Assembly: GCA_015228935.1 (NCBI GenBank)
Contig: JADGCO010000007.1
Location: forward strand, 14,389-76,041
From: Magnetococcales bacterium
Lineage (GTDB): Bacteria; Pseudomonadota; Magnetococcia; Magnetococcales; DC0425bin3
DNA length: 61,653 nucleotides
Direction: 5' to 3'
Below, piece by piece: positions 52,784-61,446 of this stretch; the stretch's first letter is position 1, and every line of letters begins with the position of its first letter. Under the pieces are notes generated by a model. The model was given only the letters and a program-made list of their open reading frames with translations. It did not search any database and was not told where the DNA came from. The translations under genes were made by a program, and so were the position numbers.

Positions 52784-54303
52784 AACCCATGGGATCACGA
52801 CCGGAACGGCTCAACCCAACCCTTGCCAGGTCGCTCACATTCGCTACGGCCAAACGAGCGCTTTTTCTGCCTGCCTGGAAAACCAACGAAGGACGGCTTG
52901 AAGTTTGGGTTACCGAGCAGACCGATCCCTACATGTTTGATCAATACCGTATGGGAACAACGGAACCTGTCTGGCCAATTCAGGTGTCCAGGGAACAGCT
53001 CCTGGAGGCTTTGCATCAGGTTCATCAGGAACACGGTATGGGTGTGGAAAATGTCCTGGAGGATTTGCCACCCTCCATATTGGCAACCCAATTGGCTGAA
53101 AAGCCCGACCTGTTGGATGCCGATGATGATGCCCCCATGATTCAACTGGTCAATTCTCTCATTGTCCAGGCTTTGCGCAATCGGGCGTCTGACATTCACA
53201 TCGAACCCTTCGAAGACAGAATCATTGTACGATTCCGGGTGGATGGAATGTTGCATGAAGCACTCCGTCCACCCAAACCAGTCCAGGCCCCCTTCATGTC
53301 CCGCATCAAAGTGATGGCCGGTCTGAACATTGCCGAAAAGCGTTTGCCCCAGGATGGAGCCATGCGGGTGCAGGTTGCCAATCAGGATGTGGATGTCCGG
53401 GTTTCGGTATTGCCGAGCAACTACGGCGAACGCCTGGTACTGCGTCTGCTGGAAAAACAAGAGACAAGGACCAGTCTGCTGGAGCTGGGGTTGACCGAAA
53501 GCCAATTGGCCTGGATGAAGGTCCGGATGACGGCGAGTCACGGAATCCTTTTGGTCACGGGACCCACAGGGAGTGGCAAAAGCACGACTCTTTATTCCGT
53601 GCTTTCTGCAATCAATACTTCAGAAAAAAACATCATCACCATCGAAGATCCAATTGAATATTCTCTGGTCGGTGTTGGACAGATTCAGGTTTCTCCAAAA
53701 ATTGGTCTTACTTTTGCGGCTGGATTACGGTCCATTCTCCGGCAAGACCCGGATGTCATCATGGTGGGTGAGATTCGGGATCTCGAAACCGCTGAAATAG
53801 CCATCCAGGCCAGCTTGACCGGACATTTGGTTTTATCCACACTCCATACCATTGACAGTGTGGGTGCGGTCGTGCGTCTGGTCAACATGGGCATCGAGCC
53901 TTTTCTGGTCAGCTCCTCGGTGGATGGCGTGGTGGCACAACGTCTGGTGCGCAAATTGTGTGAACAATGCAAGGAAAGGTTCACCCCGGCACCCGAATTG
54001 TTGCGGAAAGAGGGAATACCGATCACCATGTCGGATCATTCCGTTTTCTTTCGACCCAAAGGATGTCAGTTCTGCATGGGAACAGGTTATCATGGAAGAA
54101 CTGCCGTGTTTGAAATGTTGACCATGAGCAGTACGATCAGGGCCATGATTGATCGTCGTACTTCGGATCAGGAATTGCGCCAGGTGGCCTGTGAGGAGAA
54201 CATGGTCTCTCTGCGCAAAGCCGGTCTGGTGAAAGCTGCACACGGCATCACGAGTCTGGAAGAGGTGTTCCGGGTAACTCAGGAACGTAACGAGGTGATA
54301 TAA
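52780..54303 (+). CDS. gspE: type II secretion ATPase
   Basis: The 507-residue protein has Walker A GPTGSGKS (261-268), the Asp box TIEDPIEY, Walker B DPDVIMVGEIRD, and the four-Cys zinc site (CEQCKERF...CQFCMGTGYHGR). It powers pseudopilus assembly. It starts inside the gspD stop (ATGA) and ends one base into gspF (TAATG), so translation is coupled. Confidence 0.97.
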   Translation: MKPMGSRPERLNPTLARSLTFATAKRALFLPAWKTNEGRLEVWVTEQTDPYMFDQYRMGTTEPVWPIQVSREQLLEALHQVHQEHGMGVENVLEDLPPSILATQLAEKPDLLDADDDAPMIQLVNSLIVQALRNRASDIHIEPFEDRIIVRFRVDGMLHEALRPPKPVQAPFMSRIKVMAGLNIAEKRLPQDGAMRVQVANQDVDVRVSVLPSNYGERLVLRLLEKQETRTSLLELGLTESQLAWMKVRMTASHGILLVTGPTGSGKSTTLYSVLSAINTSEKNIITIEDPIEYSLVGVGQIQVSPKIGLTFAAGLRSILRQDPDVIMVGEIRDLETAEIAIQASLTGHLVLSTLHTIDSVGAVVRLVNMGIEPFLVSSSVDGVVAQRLVRKLCEQCKERFTPAPELLRKEGIPITMSDHSVFFRPKGCQFCMGTGYHGRTAVFEMLTMSSTIRAMIDRRTSDQELRQVACEENMVSLRKAGLVKAAHGITSLEEVFRVTQERNEVI

Positions 54304-55538
54304 TGGCTGTCTTCCGTTATGCAGGGATGCGGGCCAGAGGCGGAAGGAAGGTCAAAGGTCTGTTGGATGCGGATTCAGAACGGGATGCACGGCGCTTATT
54401 GAAACAACAAGAAATATATCCAACTGTTTTGGAAAGATTGGCATCCGTTGTCGCAGCCAGGAAGAAAAAGCGTTGGAACCCGTGGGTCCGTGACTATCAG
54501 CCACCCATGCGCGAACGGATTGTGTTTACCCGGCAAATGGCTGGTTTGCTGGCAGCCGGATTTCCTGTCACAGAGGTATTGAGTAGTATCGAAAATCAGA
54601 TTCGAGCGGGTCGTTTTCGCGAAGTGGTTGCCAGTATGCGCAATGCCGTGAATGAAGGCCAATCCTTGTCAGAGGCTTTGGGGCAACATGCGCGGATTTT
54701 TCCACCGGTTTATGTCAGTTTGGTCCGGGCTGGCGAACGGGGTGGTGGTGGAGTACTGGATCGTGTGTTTGAACGTTTGGCCATTGTCATGGAGGAAGAA
54801 CGCCGCATCAAAAGTCGTTTGTCGAGTGCCATGATTTATCCAGGAATCATGGCGGTGGTGGGGGGTGTGATCCTGTTTTTTCTGATTGCTGTCGTTGTTC
54901 CCAAAGTGATGATTGTATTTAAAGAATCCCGGCAGGTGTTGCCCATGGTGACACGCACCTTGTTGGCAATCAGTCAGTTTGTGCGTGAGTGGGGAGTACT
55001 GACTGCTGTCGGTTTCGCAGGTGTGGGGGGGATCTTGACCTGGTGGGCAGGGTCTGGCTCGAACCGCTCCAAAATAGAATATTTATTTTGGAAAATGCCA
55101 TTTCTGGGAAATTTTTTATCCAAGCTGGCAACCATGCGGGTGTGCCAACTGCTGGGTTTGTTATTGCGCAGTGGCGTGCCCATGTTGAGCAGTTTGCAAG
55201 TGACAGCAGATGCGACTGGCTTTACCATCACACGCACAGGTATCCTGGATGTGGCCCACTCTGTGGAACGAGGCGATTCCCTGGCCGATGCCATGCGTCG
55301 GACAGGTTGTTTTCAAGACCTGGCCATTCGCATGATCCAGGCTGGTGAACAGTCCGGAAATTTGGAGTCCATGTTGGATCGGGCAGCCGCGTTGTATCGA
55401 GAGGAAATTGAGCACACCCTGGAGCGATTGATGCTTCTGGTGGAACCGGTGATTATCCTGGTCATGGGTGGTGTGGTGGGGTATGTGGTCGTGGCCGTGT
55501 TGTTGCCCATCTTTGAGATGAATCAATTTGTCAAGTAA
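54303..55538 (+). CDS. gspF: type II secretion inner-membrane platform protein F
   Basis: The 411-residue protein has the two GspF/PilC repeats (FTRQMAGLLAAGFPV and MRVCQLLGLLLRSGVPM), each followed by membrane helices, and the terminal helix VVGYVVVAVLLPIFEMNQF. It is the core polytopic platform protein that contacts GspE. Length is normal. Confidence 0.96.
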   Translation: MAVFRYAGMRARGGRKVKGLLDADSERDARRLLKQQEIYPTVLERLASVVAARKKKRWNPWVRDYQPPMRERIVFTRQMAGLLAAGFPVTEVLSSIENQIRAGRFREVVASMRNAVNEGQSLSEALGQHARIFPPVYVSLVRAGERGGGGVLDRVFERLAIVMEEERRIKSRLSSAMIYPGIMAVVGGVILFFLIAVVVPKVMIVFKESRQVLPMVTRTLLAISQFVREWGVLTAVGFAGVGGILTWWAGSGSNRSKIEYLFWKMPFLGNFLSKLATMRVCQLLGLLLRSGVPMLSSLQVTADATGFTITRTGILDVAHSVERGDSLADAMRRTGCFQDLAIRMIQAGEQSGNLESMLDRAAALYREEIEHTLERLMLLVEPVIILVMGGVVGYVVVAVLLPIFEMNQFVK

Positions 55539-55544
55539 GGATGT

Positions 55545-55706
55545 GTCCATAAATAACTCGAACAAAACAGTCTCCATTGGCACAGAGCAGCAGCTTGTTT
55601 GAGCGGTTGAAATATCCAACTTGCTTATGGACAGTTCCCAAGCCTTGCTGGAATATATATGTTTTCTAGCATGCACTATGAGATGCACTGTGAGATGCAC
55701 TGTGAT
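55545..55706. repeat. 9-bp inverted repeat and 12-bp tandem repeat between gspF and the TPR gene
   Basis: TGTCCATAA (55545-55553) and TTATGGACA (55625-55633) bound an 89-bp segment, which may be a small inserted element. Three 12-bp units ATGCACTRTGAK follow at 55671-55706, just before the next gene. Neither has a known function here. Confidence 0.5.
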
Positions 55707-55715
55707 AGGTTCAGG

Positions 55716-56687
55716 ATGGCTGCGCTTATGAATCAAAAATCAAGAAAGAGTGCGTCTCATCTGGTGACTGGATTGCTGTTTGTTCTGAATTTGCTGATTA
55801 TTGGGGTTGCCTGGCCGAAAAATGCAGGTGGGGCGGATTTATATGCACCAGAGGAGGTGTTTGCCTATGCCCGTGAGCTTGAAAAGCAGGGCGATCACGG
55901 ACGGGCAGCGACGGAATTTGGTCGCTATGTCTCGTTTGCCCGTCGCGTACCAAAAAATGCCCCGCATCTTCCGCAGTTGGAAGAGGCCATGTATCGGCTG
56001 GCAGTCAACCTGTCCCAGGCCGGGGAGCTGGATGCAGCGTTGCGAGCCTTTGCCAGTTTGGGGGAGGCTTTTCCCCAGAGCCGCCATATTCCTCAGGCAT
56101 TATTGCGTATGGGGCTGATTTATGAACAAGGTAAAGATGTCGAGGAGTCGAAGCGGCGCTATCAAAAACTGGTGGCCATGGACCCGGACTCTGAGTGGGC
56201 GGCACTGGCTTCATTGCGTTTGGCGTGGTTATCCTTGGAACAACCGGGTGAAGATGCGATTGCCCGCCAGTATTTGCAGGCAGTGACCCATGCCAGATAT
56301 GTCAAAAATGCCCAAAGTATGTTGCAGGAGATGGATGCACTTCCCCTTTTACCCTACAAAGATTCCTGGGTAGCCGGATCCTTGAGTGCCTTGTTGCCCG
56401 GTGCAGGTCACCTGTATCTGGAACGTCCCAGGGATGCTGGTTTTGCGTTTTTGTCCAATGGATTGCTGGTGGCTGGAACGTACCAAGCCTTTTCCAGGGG
56501 AATTTCCGGTTTGGGTGCGGCCCTGGCCATGGTGGAGTTGGGCTGGTATTCGGGAACGGTTTTCAGTGCGGTCAGCCTGACTCACAGGCACAACCAGAAG
56601 TTGCGTCATGATTATTTAAATCTTACAGGTTCCCTCCTGCAGGCGGACAGCCAGGCAGTTGGCGTGGAAATGACGTGGCGGTATTAG
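55716..56687 (+). CDS. TPR-containing membrane protein with a C-terminal DUF5683/TM2-like part
   Basis: After a hydrophobic leader (VTGLLFVLNLLIIGVAWP) come about four TPR-like helical pairs (EVFAYARELEKQGDHGRAAT; PQALLRMGLIYEQGKDVEE). The C-terminal ~110 residues contain PGAGHLYLERPRDAGFAFLSNGLLV, a pattern of small membrane proteins of the DUF5683 type. It is the fifth gene of the plus-strand T2SS arm and ends 44 bp before the convergent gspM. A T2SS assembly role is possible but not shown. Start choice (55716 or 55728) is open. Confidence 0.75.
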   Translation: MAALMNQKSRKSASHLVTGLLFVLNLLIIGVAWPKNAGGADLYAPEEVFAYARELEKQGDHGRAATEFGRYVSFARRVPKNAPHLPQLEEAMYRLAVNLSQAGELDAALRAFASLGEAFPQSRHIPQALLRMGLIYEQGKDVEESKRRYQKLVAMDPDSEWAALASLRLAWLSLEQPGEDAIARQYLQAVTHARYVKNAQSMLQEMDALPLLPYKDSWVAGSLSALLPGAGHLYLERPRDAGFAFLSNGLLVAGTYQAFSRGISGLGAALAMVELGWYSGTVFSAVSLTHRHNQKLRHDYLNLTGSLLQADSQAVGVEMTWRY

Positions 56688-56731
56688 GGTTTAGTTGAGT
56701 CGCCCTGGCGGCGTTTTCCATGGACAACCCG

Positions 56732-57247
56732 TTACAGCAAGCCGATTTCAAAATAGAGAATGATACCTGCGGTATCCTTGTCAGCGCGTTTGATTTCACC
56801 ACGAATGATGCGTACCTGGGGCGTGGATTCCAAGCGGTACAAAAACCGGATGGCGGTTTCCATGGAAATGGCCTTGAGGCTCAGGTTGGCTTTTTCCCGG
56901 AAAGCATTTGCCTCGGAATGATTGCCAGGCACAGGGGAGATTTGTTGAATTTTATCGGTCAACTGGAATGCTGCCGTTTCTCTTTCCAGCCAGGTCAGCA
57001 GAGAAACAATCGTGTCGGTCTCCGGGATGCTTTTCCGGACCTTGCCGATATGGTGGCTGGGTTTCAATTGTGCGGCCAGCGTGGTGACTTCGTGGTGTAT
57101 GGTTTCCTGTGCCTTGGCCTTGGCTTCCCAGCCTTTGGCTGTACGATCAATCCAGGATATCCCCTGCACAGCCGAGAGTACCGCCAAACATACCAGAGTT
57201 GCCACCAACAGAAGAGGTTTATGGGCCTCATCCATCATGATATTCAT
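56732..57247 (-). CDS. gspM: type II secretion protein M-like
   Basis: The 171-residue protein has one N-terminal membrane helix (LLLVATLVCLAVLSAVQGI), a coiled segment and a small ferredoxin-like periplasmic domain (AISMETAIRFLYRLESTPQVRI). This layout and its place after gspL identify it. Sequence conservation in GspM is low, so the call leans on position. Its start overlaps the gspL stop as ATGA. Confidence 0.82.
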   Translation of the reverse strand: MNIMMDEAHKPLLLVATLVCLAVLSAVQGISWIDRTAKGWEAKAKAQETIHHEVTTLAAQLKPSHHIGKVRKSIPETDTIVSLLTWLERETAAFQLTDKIQQISPVPGNHSEANAFREKANLSLKAISMETAIRFLYRLESTPQVRIIRGEIKRADKDTAGIILYFEIGLL

Positions 57248-58566
57248 AATACTCTCAAACGAAAGCGGACGACCTTTGTTTCGGGGAGGATACGCGCTTC
57301 ATCCGTGCGTATTTCCCTTCCCCCGGAAACCTGAAGCAAGGCGGAGCGCACCCGGTCGAGGTGTTTGTACGAAGGGACCTCACCTGTCAACTGGATATCC
57401 TCAGGTTCGTAGCGCAGTTGCAACCATTTTACCTGGGTTTCGGCAGGAATAGAGGTTTGGATGGTGCTGACCCAACTTCCCAGACTAAGTTGTTCTTTTC
57501 TGGTCGCCTGGATTTGTCTCAGGGCCTGCCTCAACTGCAACAGGGGTTCCACAACCGGAACCTGGGGCAAAGCCTCATGGAAAACCATTTCTGTTTCGGC
57601 TTTGAGTCTGTTGTAGCGGTTTTTGGCCTGTGTCAAGTGCAGGAACTCCTGGATACCCCACGCCAGGAACAGGACCGCAGCCAGGGTAACCACTTTTTGC
57701 CAAGGTTGCAACCATGTTTGCCACGCGACATCTCCTGTACCATGGAGAAAATCCAGCAACCGAAAGTGATCTCTCCGGGCTGCTGCCAGAGCCAGACCTG
57801 CTGGACGCACCCATTCCCAACCCGGCAGACCCTGGCCAAGCACGTCCAGACCTGGAACCTCATAAGTGCCAATCCCTTTTGCTTCCCACAAGGATTGCCA
57901 ACAGGCACGGGTCTTACCCAGAGCAATCACCTTGAAATAAGTTGATTTATCTGGCAGTCGGGCGATAAGATCGGTTGCCAGCCAAGCCAGTTCTTCCAAA
58001 ACGGCGTTTTCACCCTGGGTCACCGTAGCGGGAGCAACCAGACGCAACTCCTGCAACAAACCATCCTTGACCCAATAAATGGAGGCTGGTTGTGCGGTGG
58101 CGTCCACGATCAAAATCCATGTTTGGGATGTCAACATTCCAGCCGCCTCCAGCAAGGGCCATGCACCCAGTTCGGCCATGACCACGCCTACCGGTTTGAT
58201 CTCCGTTGCAGACAAGCCGAGCAGGAGGTCGTCAATTTTCTTTTGTTCACACAGGGCAAAAATGACCGACGAACCTTGCTCAACCAGTTCCCACTGCATT
58301 GCATAACATGGATTTTCAAATGGGTAGATAAGCGTGTCCATGGCTTCTTGAGGCAATACGGCCCAAATTTGATCACGATGGGTAAATGGCAGCACGGTCT
58401 TGCGCAACGCCATGTCAGTTGCCGAGAGTGCTGCAATAACCCTCTGTTTTTTGCCGTTGTTGAGCGTCACGTCACACTTGAATACCCGTGTCTCGTGATC
58501 AACCAGACACACTTGGAGCTGTTTTTCCGCACCCTGGACGATGCCCCATGCAGTCTTGAATTTCAT
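57244..58566 (-). CDS. gspL: type II secretion protein L
   Basis: The ~440-residue protein has an N-terminal actin-like cytoplasmic domain (about 1-290) that binds GspE, a membrane helix (VVTLAAVLFLAWGIQEFL), then a periplasmic coiled coil and ferredoxin-like domain. The ATG at 58566 overlaps the gspK stop; three further upstream codons reach 58575. Confidence 0.88.
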   Translation of the reverse strand: MKFKTAWGIVQGAEKQLQVCLVDHETRVFKCDVTLNNGKKQRVIAALSATDMALRKTVLPFTHRDQIWAVLPQEAMDTLIYPFENPCYAMQWELVEQGSSVIFALCEQKKIDDLLLGLSATEIKPVGVVMAELGAWPLLEAAGMLTSQTWILIVDATAQPASIYWVKDGLLQELRLVAPATVTQGENAVLEELAWLATDLIARLPDKSTYFKVIALGKTRACWQSLWEAKGIGTYEVPGLDVLGQGLPGWEWVRPAGLALAAARRDHFRLLDFLHGTGDVAWQTWLQPWQKVVTLAAVLFLAWGIQEFLHLTQAKNRYNRLKAETEMVFHEALPQVPVVEPLLQLRQALRQIQATRKEQLSLGSWVSTIQTSIPAETQVKWLQLRYEPEDIQLTGEVPSYKHLDRVRSALLQVSGGREIRTDEARILPETKVVRFRLRVL

Positions 58567-59498
58567 CCGTTCCATCTCGTTTTGGTGATTGTCACCTGAG
58601 TGCGATTGCGAACCATCCAGACTGTCAGGATGCCGTGGCTCGAATTGACCCGGGACCGTATGTGCGCGACATGGCAGTGACTGGTGACGGTGAGCAGGCT
58701 GGCCATTTCGGGGGCAAGTATCACACCAACTGCACCAAGATTCGTCAACTGCATGATTGGTGTTGCTTTCCGTATTTCCTCAACATGTTGCCAATTCTGG
58801 TCAGGAGCGAGCGGTTCCAGGGTTTTGCTGGAGGCCGTATTGATATTCAAGCGACTGTTGGTGCAGTTTTCATTGACGGTGACAAATTGTTGCAATTTCT
58901 GCAAGACGACTGTATTCCAACCTTTGATCTGTAGCAATTCTTCCATGGCCTGCAATGGTGGTTTGGCGATCATGGGCGGAGAGTTGCCGGTTGGTGGTTT
59001 CTGTTCCTCCGTGGTCAGATCGATGGGACCAAGCCGCTCAGTGAGACTTTCCAATAATTCTAAAGAAATCCCCTCTCTTTCGAATAATCTTGTCAAGACG
59101 GTGCGTAATTCAGTATTGATTTGGCCGTTCGGCTTTTTTACGGCATTGAGATTCCAACGTCGGGCGGTGTCTTCCAACAAGGCTTCCACCGTATCATTTT
59201 CAGTACCGGTCAGGGAAATGGATTTGGCCCATTCTTCATTCAAATGGTCTACTGCACGGTCTTGAGAGCCATCCTTGACCAGAATCTGCATCACCTTGTC
59301 CAGCATGGATTCGGCACGACGGTGAGCGATTTCAAGGTCAAGTTCTTGTTGGACCTGCCGCAGGTGAAATCTCTGTGATTCCATTCCGGTGTAGACGAGG
59401 GGTATCAGCAGGGCCATGGCGGCGAGCGTTACCAGCAATACCATGCCTGCCTGGCTGGAGGACTTCATGGAGGGTTGGGCAATATGTTGCATCATCAT
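58563..59498 (-). CDS. gspK: type II secretion minor pseudopilin K
   Basis: The protein has a type III-like prepilin leader with the hydrophobic helix GMVLLVTLAAMALLIPLVY and a large globular domain. GspK caps the pseudopilus tip with GspI and GspJ. The leader lacks the usual +5 Glu, which is typical of GspK. The start is placed at ATG 59498, just past the gspJ stop; ATG 59468 is an alternative. Confidence 0.88.
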   Translation of the reverse strand: MMMQHIAQPSMKSSSQAGMVLLVTLAAMALLIPLVYTGMESQRFHLRQVQQELDLEIAHRRAESMLDKVMQILVKDGSQDRAVDHLNEEWAKSISLTGTENDTVEALLEDTARRWNLNAVKKPNGQINTELRTVLTRLFEREGISLELLESLTERLGPIDLTTEEQKPPTGNSPPMIAKPPLQAMEELLQIKGWNTVVLQKLQQFVTVNENCTNSRLNINTASSKTLEPLAPDQNWQHVEEIRKATPIMQLTNLGAVGVILAPEMASLLTVTSHCHVAHIRSRVNSSHGILTVWMVRNRTQVTITKTRWNG

Positions 59499-59502
59499 GA
59501 TG

Positions 59503-60132
59503 TCAGGGGTGTGGTACCTGGCGCACTCCAGTTGGTGGTTGCAAACTTTTGACAAGATGCCACTCTCCCATATTTTGCCAATCGAAACGCCAGCGAATGG
59601 CACTCCAGGGGAGTTGTGTGGATTCTCCAAACAGGTGCCACTCCTTGGTATCGAACAGGGCATACTCCACGTGACCCAGATCTTGATCAATCCGCAATGT
59701 CAACATGGCATTTTCCCGGTTGCTTCCCATGGGCTGTACCAGTCGTTCCCAAACCAGGCCAGTTTTGGTCGTATTTTCTTTCCATCGGTAGATGACCTCA
59801 ACCTGCAAACCCAATCTCCAGTCCGGAATGATGTCTCCTGTACAGCGCAGGATTAATGTTTCCTTGTCCACCGGGACAATTCGGGCTGGTTCTTCCAGGA
59901 CGTTTCGGGTTGGTGATTCCTTGATCAGGTGTTCCAGATCCTTGTTCAGGATACGGCGCAGGTGGATCCAGGCATGGAGTGTTTCCGCCCTCTGTTCCAG
60001 AATCTGGAGTTTGATGACACTTCTGTTGATGACCTGATAAACACCGGATAAAAGAAACGCTGTGATGGTCAAGGCGACGAGCGCCTCCAGCAAAGTGAAG
60101 CCGGTTATTCCGGTTTTGAACGGGGCGTCCAA
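59503..60132 (-). CDS. gspJ: type II secretion minor pseudopilin J
   Basis: The 209-residue protein has the prepilin cleavage site ITG/FTLLEALVALTITAF and the GspJ-type globular region with RWDWQ-like Trp-rich strands (AIRWRFDWQNMGEW). It forms the tip complex with GspI and GspK. Its start overlaps gspI by 28 bp. Confidence 0.9.
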   Translation of the reverse strand: MDAPFKTGITGFTLLEALVALTITAFLLSGVYQVINRSVIKLQILEQRAETLHAWIHLRRILNKDLEHLIKESPTRNVLEEPARIVPVDKETLILRCTGDIIPDWRLGLQVEVIYRWKENTTKTGLVWERLVQPMGSNRENAMLTLRIDQDLGHVEYALFDTKEWHLFGESTQLPWSAIRWRFDWQNMGEWHLVKSLQPPTGVRQVPHP

Positions 60133-60479
60133 AGCAGCGTTTCCTCAAACAGGGGCGTGATGCCTGACCCCACTTGAATACGAACCTCATATCCTTTGCC
60201 ATCGTCAGTTGGGGTGATTTGCCTGACCCAGGAGAGCAATCGTCCGCCCATTTCTTCTGCACCGATCAGATGTTGGGGATCTGGGGGTAAGCCTTCCGCA
60301 CGGAATATCTCCAGAAGATTGCTGGCCAATTGGGCAGCCGCCAATCGTTCTTCAAGATGGTATTGCGTATTCGATAACTGCTTTTGAATGGCCCCGATGC
60401 CGACAAAAACCATGCCAATCAAGGCCATGGCGACCAGGACCTCCAGCAGGGTGAAACCATCTTGCCTCTTGGCTGTCAT
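60105..60479 (-). CDS. gspI: type II secretion minor pseudopilin I
   Basis: The ~124-residue protein has the prepilin site QDG/FTLLEVLVAMALIGM and the short GspI globular domain with a conserved LASNLLEIFR helix. The ATG at 60479 overlaps the gspH stop as ATGA. An earlier in-frame ATG at 60485 is possible. Confidence 0.9.
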   Translation of the reverse strand: MTAKRQDGFTLLEVLVAMALIGMVFVGIGAIQKQLSNTQYHLEERLAAAQLASNLLEIFRAEGLPPDPQHLIGAEEMGGRLLSWVRQITPTDDGKGYEVRIQVGSGITPLFEETLLWTPRSKPE

Positions 60480-60985
60480 TTCCATCCCAACTGGCCAGCT
60501 TCCAGGCGGGGTTTGCTCCATTCCGGGCGGTATGAAACCGTGAATCCGATGGTTGCGTCATGGTCAACAAACTGAACCATGATGGGCTTTTCGGGACCAA
60601 AGCGGGAGAAACGCACGATTATTTCATTCAGGTCTGGCAGGTCAGTCATATCCGGCTGCCATGCCATTCTGCCCACGGCAGGATCCAGAACACCTGACTG
60701 CAGCAAGGGATCATCGACCGGGACAAACCGGTCATTCAGGCGTTGTTCACAAAAGTACATGTTGCGACTCAAATCCAGTCGCAAACGGTATTCCGACAAG
60801 CCAAAGGAACCTTGATCACGCAACCAGATCAAGACCTGACGAAAACGGTTGGCCGCAGAGCGCAGGGACTCTTGTTGATCGGAACCCAGGTGCGGAACGA
60901 CCAGCCCCATCAGGATGGTGACCAGAAACAGGGTGACCATGACCTCCAGCAGAGAAAACCCGTCGGTCACCGACCTTTGTTTCAT
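60476..60985 (-). CDS. gspH: type II secretion minor pseudopilin H
   Basis: The 169-residue protein has the prepilin site TDG/FSLLEVMVTLFLVTILMG and a beta-rich GspH domain (RLRLDLSRNMYFCEQ). It joins the shaft to the tip complex. It overlaps gspG and gspI by 4 bp on each side. Confidence 0.9.
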   Translation of the reverse strand: MKQRSVTDGFSLLEVMVTLFLVTILMGLVVPHLGSDQQESLRSAANRFRQVLIWLRDQGSFGLSEYRLRLDLSRNMYFCEQRLNDRFVPVDDPLLQSGVLDPAVGRMAWQPDMTDLPDLNEIIVRFSRFGPEKPIMVQFVDHDATIGFTVSYRPEWSKPRLEAGQLGWK

Positions 60986-61446
60986 GGTACCTGGCCTGGT
61001 TTCCAGGAGACGATATCGGCTGCATCACCCTCGCCGCCCGGCATACCATCGTTGCCCATGGAAAGCAAATCATAGCTGCCATGTAAACCGGGAGACAAAT
61101 AGACGTAGGGATTGCCCCAGGGGTCCACCGGCATCACGGCCAAATACCCTTCCTGACGCCAGCGACGGGGCACGGGTTCTGTTTCTGGTTTGACCACCAA
61201 GGCCTTCAATGTCTGTTCGGTGGTGGGATATTGTTTGTTGTCCAGCCGGTAAAGATCCAGGGCTTGGCCAATGGATTGAATGTCCAGAACGGCCTTGGTA
61301 TGGCGTGCCTCGTCCGGGCGACTCATGATCTTGGGGATGATCAAGGTGGCCATAATGCCCAGAATGACCACCACCACCATGATTTCGATCAGAGTGAAAC
61401 CGTTTGACCCGGTTTTGGAAGGGTATTGGCAAGCATGCTTCATCAT
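60982..61446 (-). CDS. gspG: type II secretion major pseudopilin G
   Basis: The 154-residue protein has the prepilin site SNG/FTLIEIMVVVVILGIMA and the GspG-specific PVDPWGNPYVYLSPG and YDLLSMGNDG (calcium-site region). It is the main shaft subunit. It starts inside the preceding gene's stop (ATGA), so it is not first in its operon. Confidence 0.97.
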   Translation of the reverse strand: MMKHACQYPSKTGSNGFTLIEIMVVVVILGIMATLIIPKIMSRPDEARHTKAVLDIQSIGQALDLYRLDNKQYPTTEQTLKALVVKPETEPVPRRWRQEGYLAVMPVDPWGNPYVYLSPGLHGSYDLLSMGNDGMPGGEGDAADIVSWKPGQVP

